Positions 6,881 to 12,639 of a stretch of 12,639 nucleotides of DNA are shown piece by piece (the first letter of the stretch is position 1; the number at the start of each line of letters is the position of its first letter). The DNA comes from Chlamydomonas sphaeroides (Eukaryota; Chlorophyta; Chlorophyceae; Chlamydomonadales; Chlamydomonadaceae). The notes under the pieces were generated by a model. It was not told where the DNA came from and searched no databases. It saw nothing but the letters and a program-made list of their open reading frames with translations. The stretch spans positions 1-12,639 of the forward strand of contig BDDC01002475.1 in assembly GCA_001662425.1 (NCBI GenBank), given 5' to 3'. Position numbers and translations under genes: made by a program.

Positions 6881-9800
6881 ATGGACTCGGATGCGCACAA
6901 GGCAACAAAAAAGCCATGTGGCTTTTGGGGCCCGTTCAACAAATGGTGGCGGGAGCACCACGAGCGCACCGGCCAGCGCGCAACCACGCTGGAGATGCGC
7001 GAGTACGTGGCGTCCAGAGGAGCCCCAATAAAACATATCCATGGGGTTGGTGCTGGCGCTGCTGCAGCACTGCAGCGACACCGGCAAAACGCGTCCGCTT
7101 TCCGTGCCGAACTTGCGATGTTACGGAGTGCATAGCGACTAGCGCTGGTCCCTCCTTGCACCCCGCCCCTACGCAGCTGGTATGCTCAAAACGCGCACGT
7201 GGTGTGGGCATCTGACGAAATTCCTGATGTAGACGACATGCTGAAAATCGCTAAGGGCCTGCGAACCGTGAAGCAGGTGCGACGCCGCATAGCAGCAGGG
7301 CGTCATGCGCCGCGTTGGGGAACGTCTCACACGTAACTGACCAATCGCCTTCCCTGTGCCTGCAGGTGCAGCAGTATTTCCGATCATACCGCAGGAACAA
7401 CAAGTCCAAAAAGGTCCGTGGCAGCACGCGTGGATCCACAATCGCAGGACAAGGTGTCGAGCGTGCGACGCCGAAAACTATGACCAGCGGCCCCTAGCAT
7501 CCTGCAGTGCAGTCCTGGGCCCTGCTGATCCCTGCCGGCGTGTACGATGTCATTTTGCTCCAAGCATGCATGAAATTGCTCCAAGCATGCATGAAACGCC
7601 GTCCTCTTGGACCCATCCCCGCCCCCAGGACGGCGAGCCGGCGGCCCCCGCCGGAGTACGCAAGTACACCCGGCGTACCACTGCTGCCCGTGCCGTCGGC
7701 CTCCACGCCGCCAACACGTTCCTCGCGGCCGTCAAGGACGCTGCCGCTGCTCGGCCCGTGGGCGGCTGCGTTGCCGCCGCCGCTGCCACCACCACAGCGG
7801 GCGCGGCCGCGTTTGCGGAGTGGGGCTTTGATAACGAGGACGAGACGCTTGCTGCCATTGCGGCTGTCGCCGACAGCGAGGACGGCGAGGGGCTGTCGGA
7901 CGATGACGACGGCGAGGCGCACAGCGCCGGCCCCAGCGGTGCCGCCACGGCGACGGCCACGGCTATCACCGACGCCGCCGAGGGCAGCAACTCCGCCAAC
8001 ACAGCCAGCGCCACCCAGGTGCACCGCCCCGACATGATCGTCTACCCCGACACCACCAGCGGCGGCAACAGCGCAGACGTCGTCTCTGCCGCGGCAGCGG
8101 CAGCTGCCGCCGTCGTGGCCGGCCAGGCCGCCGCCGCTGCGGTGCACTACCCCGCACACTATCAGCAGTGGGCGATGCAGCAAGCCGCGGCGCATGGCAT
8201 GCCGCCGGCCTACATGGCGCCGCCGGTGCCGGCCGGCTTCCTGCAGCAGCGGCGCTACGTCAAGGCCGTGCGGACGGAGAGCAGCGGTGGCGGCGGCGCC
8301 ACGGCCACCGCCACCACCTTCCACGGCGTAAGCGGCAGCGCCGGCGGCGCGGGATCGGCGACAGCCACTGCCGTCACGTGCCGCCGCACGCGCATCATGT
8401 CGGCAGGCGGCGTGTGGCAGCAGGAGGTGGTGGAGCGTGTGCAGCTGGCCGGCCCCAGCCCGGGCTCGGGCCAGGCCGTGCCGTACGGCCACATGCCGTA
8501 CCCCAGCTGCATGCCTATGGCGCCGCCCTGCCCCGGCATGCCGCACGATCCCTCGGCGCCGCCTGCCCAGGCCGCAGCGGCCACGGTCGATGCGCCCAGC
8601 ACGAGCTGCGGCGCCATGCCGGCGCCGCCTGCCGACGGCGGCGCCGCCACCGCGCAGTGGCCCAGCGGCAGCCCTTCCAAGACAGGAGTTGATGCAGGCG
8701 CCGCGCAACCAGCGGCGGCCACGCCGGATGGCCCTTCAGCCGACGCCGTCGCACCGCCGCGCAAGACGCTGCGCTGCGGTGACCACGCCGTCGTCAGCGC
8801 CGCTGATGGCGACGCCGGTGACGCCACCGCACTGGCGCAGTTGCCCCCGGCCACTGCGGGCCCATCGGCGGCGGCGCCGCTGCCCTTCGCGCGCCGCATG
8901 GCCTACTCCTACGGCGGCTACCCCGGCTTCCCGCCCCAGGCCGGCCCCGGCCTCCGTCACAAGGCGCCTCACGGCTCGCAGCAGCAGCCCGCCATGCCGC
9001 TCAGCGACGGCGGCGCCGTCTACCACGCCAGCCATATGGGGCAGCTGCTCGGCCATGGGCCGGCCCCAGGGCAGGACGCAGCGCCGCCGCACGGCCAGCC
9101 CTCGTCCGCTCCGCCGCAGGCCTACCCCGGCCATGCGCACGCGGCACACGCCTACCGCGGGCCCGGTGGCAGCTACGGCGGCATGCCGCCCATGTCGTGG
9201 CCGCAGGCGCACGGTTACCCCCACTCCCTCTACCCGGCGCACCCGGGCGCGCCCCCCGCGTACCCCTACCCGCCGAGCTACCCCTACGGCTACCGCTACC
9301 CGCCGTACGGCACCACCTACCCGTACGCCAGCCACCCGACGGCACCATACCCCGGCATGCCGCCGTATGGCTACAACCCGTACATGACGGCGCCGTACGG
9401 GCACGGACATGGCTACCCGTACGGACACGGCATGCAGGTTCCTGGTGCGGCCGCCGGCGGCCCGGCAATGGCAGCTCTAGCCGAGCAGCCCGCAGCTGGG
9501 GCCCCGCCCCAGCAGCAGCAGCAGCAGGCTGGCACGGTGCCCGCAGCAGGAGCGCCGGACGGCGGCGCAGGGGCGGCCGCGGCGCACAGCCGGCAGCCGC
9601 TCCAGCTTCAGGCGCCCGATCTGCCGGCCAACGCCGGCCTGCTGAACGCCTTCGACTCGTTCAGCCACAGCGGCCTGGAGGGGCTGGGGCTGACGGGCCT
9701 CACGGACCTTGGCCTTGCGGACAGCGACTGCGAGGGCGAGGAGGCCGCCAGCCGGCATCCGCACCACCATCACCACCACGGCCACCACCGCCGGGCCCAC

Positions 9801-10550
9801 GGCCACAGCCATGGCGGGGCGGAGGCCCAGCCGCAGCACCAGCACCAGGAGCAACAACAGCAACAACAGCAGGAGCAGGGTCCCGCCGAGGCCCACGCGC
9901 TGCCCCCCAGCACCGCCACCGCGGCGGGAACGCCGGCGCACGCCAACCACGGGCACGTCGTGCATGCAGCAACCGCAGAAGCAGGAGCCGGCCACAACTC
10001 GCCGCCACCGCAGCCCGCCGCAGCGCACGCCGCTGCCACCACCGCGCCACATGCGCCGTCACCCCTCCCCCTCCCGTCCCCGCTCCTCGACGACACTACC
10101 TTCTACCTGCTGCGCGAGGACCGCGGCAGCTGCGGCGGCGCCGGCGCATCGCCCAGTCCCGCGGCCTTGAGCGACGGCGGCGCCACCGACGGCACCGCCA
10201 GCGTCTACTACAAGACCCCCAAGCTCTTCGGCGGCAAGCCGTGCGGCCTGCTGCCGCAAACCGTGACGCCGCTGCAGCTGCCGCCCCTCACGGACGGCGC
10301 CACGGACGCCAAGGCCGCCCGCATCAGCTTCAGCACTGGCGGCGGCAGCATGGGCTCCATGTGCATCCATGTGGTGCAGGAGGAGCTGCTGGGGCTGCAC
10401 ACCGGTGGCTCCTACATGCCGGGCCTCAGCATGGGCATCGGCGGAGGGGAGCTGCACCTGCACAGCCCCTCGACCAGCTTCTGCCTGGAGGGCGTGCTGG
10501 ACGGGGCCCACCACGCCGACGACATGGCGGCCTGGGGCCCAGGCGCGTGA
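6881..10550 (+). CDS. Putative transcription factor with divergent homeodomain-like N-terminus and low-complexity body
   Basis: Proposed exons are 6881-7002, 7177-7276, 7366-7413 and 7629-10550 (1063 aa). All phases agree, and the start context CACAATGG is excellent. Residues about 31-90, built from three exons, fit a helix-turn-helix. Helix 1 is around TTLEMRDWYAQN, helix 2 around DVDDMLKIAKGLR, and the recognition helix is VQQYFRSYRRNNKSKK. The last fits homeodomain positions 45-60, with Tyr-Phe for Trp-Phe at 48/49, Arg at 53, but Ser where Asn51 is nearly invariant. A basic cluster (RKYTRR, about 101-106) may extend an NLS. The rest is low complexity: acidic 154-187, Tyr/Pro/Gly/His-rich 589-693, Leu/acid-rich 761-797, six consecutive His at 802-807, and seven Gln at 832-838. 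A nuclear regulator is inferred from this layout. I do not recognise a named family. The weakest border is the GTCCGT donor at 7414. Confidence 0.7.
7555..7596 (+). repeat. Perfect 21-bp tandem duplication
   Basis: Two exact copies (7555-7575 and 7576-7596) of TTGCTCCAAGCATGCATGAAA, each carrying the palindrome CATGCATG. They lie in the proposed last coding intron (7414-7628). The unit is a multiple of three, and the frame of the following exon is open across it (reading APSMHEI then APSMHET). It would therefore be an in-frame peptide repeat if the intron were retained or translation began inside it. Confidence 0.95.
9123..9437 (+). repeat. Tyr/Pro/Gly/His-rich low-complexity coding segment
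   Basis: This part of the large exon encodes residues about 589-693 of the putative transcription factor. It holds 21 tyrosines in short motifs such as YPYGYRYPPYG and APYGHGHGYPYGHG. Almost all use TAC, giving many near-repeats of TACCC and CCGTACGGC at DNA level. The composition resembles prion-like, phase-separating domains of RNA-binding proteins and transcription factors; that role is inference. Confidence 0.75.
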
Positions 10551-11240
10551 TGGGATGGCGCGTGCGTCGGTGCCGTGCCTGCGGGGCGGGACGGTGGAGC
10601 GAGTGGGTTTGAGGCCTGGGAGGTGGCGTGGGGTAGACAGGAGAGGTGCCTGCGCAAGCGCGCGGGGCACGAGCGGCTTAGGCGCCTGCAGAGCCGCGGA
10701 CGAGAGCGCTATGACGCGTGCGGGATGGCGTAGATGCGCATGCGCTTTCCACTTCAGGTGTGTGTCCTTTTATTAGCTGACCTTCTGGGGTGTCGTGATC
10801 ACCGTGGCCGGTTCTTTGCTTTCTGGGGTGTTGTTGTCTTCCTCCGTCAGGTTCTCTTTCTCTGCGTGTGCTGCGTGGCCTAGACACGTGCCGGCCATTG
10901 GCAGCCGGCTAGGTCTGCTATTCTAGAGCCCTATCATGCGCTGATTGTGCCATGGCGGCTAGTTGATTGTCTGCCTAGCTCCCCCATTGATTGCTCTCTC
11001 TTAGCTGGTCATAATTTCTAGTCGGGCGTAGGACACTCCTCTATAGGGAGGGTGTATAGAACGGGTTGACCCGGGGACAGGGAGGCCGCGCAACGCAATG
11101 GCGTGGCGTGGAGCAGGAGGTCGGCGCTATCCGTGTGCGCGGCGGCGCAGAGCATGGCTTGAATGGGCCCCCGGGGCCTACGCCTCGCGGGCGGCGAGGC
11201 ATGCGTCAGCTGCATAAGCTGTAAGTGCCAAGCGATGTGT
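10551..11240 (+). other. 3' UTR of the putative transcription factor gene
   Basis: No supported ORF lies here. Composition shifts from GC-rich coding to a mixed, T-rich stretch (10770-10870) containing two copies of TTCTGGGGTGT about 36 bp apart. A short imperfect hairpin can be drawn near 11033-11055 (ACAC...GTGT around CTATAG). The stretch ends at the first TGTAA after the stop (11220-11224), giving a 3' UTR of about 690 nt, long but ordinary for volvocine algae. Confidence 0.5.
11220..11224 (+). terminator. Putative poly(A) signal TGTAA of the putative transcription factor gene
   Basis: It is the first TGTAA on the + strand after the stop at 10550, 669 nt downstream. The next one is at 11818-11822. 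Assignment rests on position and the known volvocine consensus. Confidence 0.5.
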
Positions 11241-12503
11241 CTCGTGCGGTTTCACGAGCGCCCAGGACTCATTCCGTGCAGCCTCGACGTGACGACCAGC
11301 TATCGTCCCGAAAGATCCCTCGGCCTTCGTCCGCAATCCTGCCCTGGCCGTACGGAGTGCCTACAGCTCGAGCCGGTTGCTCTTGCACACCATCCAGAAG
11401 TGACGACGGCCGCAGCGCACCGCGTCGGCAGCAGCGTCGGCCACATGCCCTAACACAGCAGCAGCGCAAAGGTGGGGAGGGGCCGGAAGAAGGCGGCCGG
11501 CGAGCGCTGCGCCGCTGGGCGCAGGAGGCTCCTCCTGGCTGGGCGCAGCAACAGCGCGGTCAGGACGCCGGTCGGCAGCACGGGGCTCAGCCTGAGCAGG
11601 CGCATCCCGGCGGTGCTGCCCTGGCTGGGCGGGGGTTTCGGACCTCCAGCACCCGCTCTAAGCCCGCGGCACGGGGCTGCGGCCCAGGCAACAGCGATCC
11701 GAGGCAGGGGGGATCGCCCTGATCCGAGGCATTCCCTGCCTTGCCCAGGCGCGGCCCCCAGGGGGTGTGCAACAGCCCAGGCAGCCCAGCCCCAATTGCG
11801 AGCAGCCCCCGCCGGTATGTAAGCCCAGCGGGGTCCGCACCGACCCCGGCCGGCCTCACCCGCATTTTCTACGTACTTGCCCTTTGTCAATGCTGCTACA
11901 ATGGATGGGCCTGCCCCAACGGCAGCGGCCACCGGGCCGCGTCGATGTGGCCAGCAGCTTGCGTAGACAACCACCGCTTCTTTGGAGTCCCTGATCAGGT
12001 GCGTTCACACGCATTTTGGCGTTGCTGGGACCAGGGGAGACCAGGGGAGTCCCTGGCTGGGACTTCCGCGTCGGCCCCACTCATCACCGCGCAGGACGCC
12101 AAGCTGATACAGCTGACACTCGACTACCCGCCTTCGACTGCATCAAGACACGAATAGGTCAAGTCGTCGCGTCCCTGGGCTGCCAGTACTGGCGGTTGTC
12201 TCATGGTCGCGTCTTTGACAGGCTCTAAATTCCGTCGCCTGCCCTCTGAGCACGCCTTTCACCTGTTCGCCCCTTGGTTAGGATGCTGACATGACGTCCC
12301 TGCCATGCCCGGTGGCGACCGCTGCGGTTGCCTGGCCTGCCCTTGCTGCACAGCAGCGCTGCGACAATCCTACGGCTCTCTGAAGTCGTCGGGAGGCCTG
12401 AGGCCGCTTGTCGTGTGGCCTCGTATTTGTGCGTCTTACATGCGTGCGCACCTCTGCAGCACGGCCCGAGGCTCACTCGCCGTCTTAGCTAGTGCCCATG
12501 CAG
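11241..12503. other. Intergenic stretch, no supported gene
   Basis: Several frames stay open (for example + strand 11225-11722 and 11741-12157, - strand 11450-11974), but their products are Arg/Ala/Pro/Gly-rich and match no family I know. One possible exon pair is visible. An open frame ends in GATCAG|GTGCGT at 11999 and rejoins in phase at GCGCAG|GACGCC (12095), but it stops 20 codons later. Small repeats are present: GATCCGAGGCA twice (11696-11706 and 11721-11731), and a 10-bp tandem GACCAGGGGA (12029-12048) followed by TCCCTGG, which could form a hairpin. Confidence 0.4.
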
Positions 12504-12521
12504 GTGATTGCACCTACTTAG

Positions 12522-12639
12522 ATGCTGCCACAAGCGCCGCCTGCTTCCCCGTTCATGGCAGAACCCCAACCGGTGAGTGGGTGCCCCTTGACTGGCTGCA
12601 CGTGCCCAGCACGTGCGCCCCCTCGCCAGGCCATCGCCG
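12522..12639 (+). CDS. Possible 5' exon of another gene, running off the right edge
   Basis: From ATG 12522 (or the better-placed ATG at 12555, context TTCATGGCA) a frame reads ASPFMAEPQP and then meets a strong donor, CCG|GTGAGT at 12573. An acceptor CTCGCCAG ends at 12629, after which the last ten bases continue in frame as Ala-Ile-Ala. The 57-bp intron implied would be short for this window. The alternative unspliced frame from ATG 12305 is open to the window end but is cysteine-rich and has weak codon bias. Too little sequence remains to name a family. Confidence 0.2.
   Translation, partial: MLPQAPPASPFMAEPQPVSGCPLTGCTCPARAPPRQAIA

Noticed and set aside
7494..8708. 404-codon open frame on the - strand opposite the large exon
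   Set aside because: It is an antisense shadow of a very GC-rich coding exon. Its product is almost only Arg/Gly/Ala/Val and resembles no protein, while the + frame shows splice-phase agreement and ordered domains.
9197..10612. 471-codon + strand frame overlapping the end of the large exon
   Set aside because: It is the +1 shadow of the same repetitive codons, giving Arg/Pro/Ala strings, and has no plausible start or domain.
11033..11055. Hairpin near the end of the 3' UTR as a terminator or structured RNA
   Set aside because: The stem is imperfect and short, and nuclear mRNA 3' ends do not need it. The sequence alone does not support a functional element.
11450..11974. 174-codon - strand frame
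   Set aside because: Its composition is Ala/Gly/Pro/Arg-rich with no motif, codon bias is not convincing, and no splice partners are seen. It is expected by chance at this GC content.
12305..12639. + frame open to the right edge, 111 codons, cysteine-rich
   Set aside because: Third-position GC is clearly lower than in the real genes here, and the frame runs through good splice signals. A short exon with the GTGAGT donor is a better but still weak reading.

Overview
The window looks like nuclear DNA of a core green alga, most likely a volvocine/chlorophycean species (Chlamydomonas, Volvox, Gonium or a relative). It is GC-rich, with many short introns of about 100-215 nt, CAG|GTGCGT-type donors, a TGTAA pentamer downstream of each gene (the usual volvocine poly(A) signal), and Ala/Pro/Gly/Gln/His-rich low-complexity protein segments. 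There is no sign of prokaryotic organisation, CRISPR, tRNA, rRNA or a recognisable mobile element. All convincing genes are on the + strand.

Region 1 (1-4286) is the 3' part of a P4-type ATPase (phospholipid flippase) gene. I resolve thirteen exons. Spliced, they give one continuous frame of 832 codons plus stop, running from the end of the nucleotide-binding domain through M5-M10 to a long disordered C-terminal tail. The 5' part, including the DKTG phosphorylation site, lies before the window. One intron is GC-AG. Retention of the last intron would end the protein immediately at a TGA overlapping the donor.

Region 2 (about 4287-6370) holds the flippase 3' UTR, a short promoter-like stretch (CRE-type palindrome, AT-rich segment), and then two intronless ORFs 32 bp apart. 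These are an unrecognised basic 81-aa protein and a 265-aa Erv1/ALR FAD-linked sulfhydryl oxidase. No ATG occurs between the two start codons. This is the layout expected of the dicistronic mRNAs known in green algae.

Region 3 (about 6650-11240) is a putative transcription factor gene. It has a 5' UTR intron, a four-codon uORF, three small exons and one exon of 2.9 kb. The first 90 residues can be read as a divergent homeodomain-like helix-turn-helix assembled across three splice junctions. The rest is low complexity with acidic, Tyr/Pro/Gly-rich, His-rich and Gln-rich segments, as in activation or prion-like domains.

Region 4 (about 11240-12639) is mostly non-coding as far as I can tell. 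It has weak open frames, small repeats, and possibly the first exon of another gene at the extreme right end.

The three genes need not share a pathway. The best candidate for a little-described arrangement is the ORF1-ERV1 pair, followed by the divergent homeodomain-like protein. Exon borders, translations and phases were worked out by hand; no similarity search was possible.
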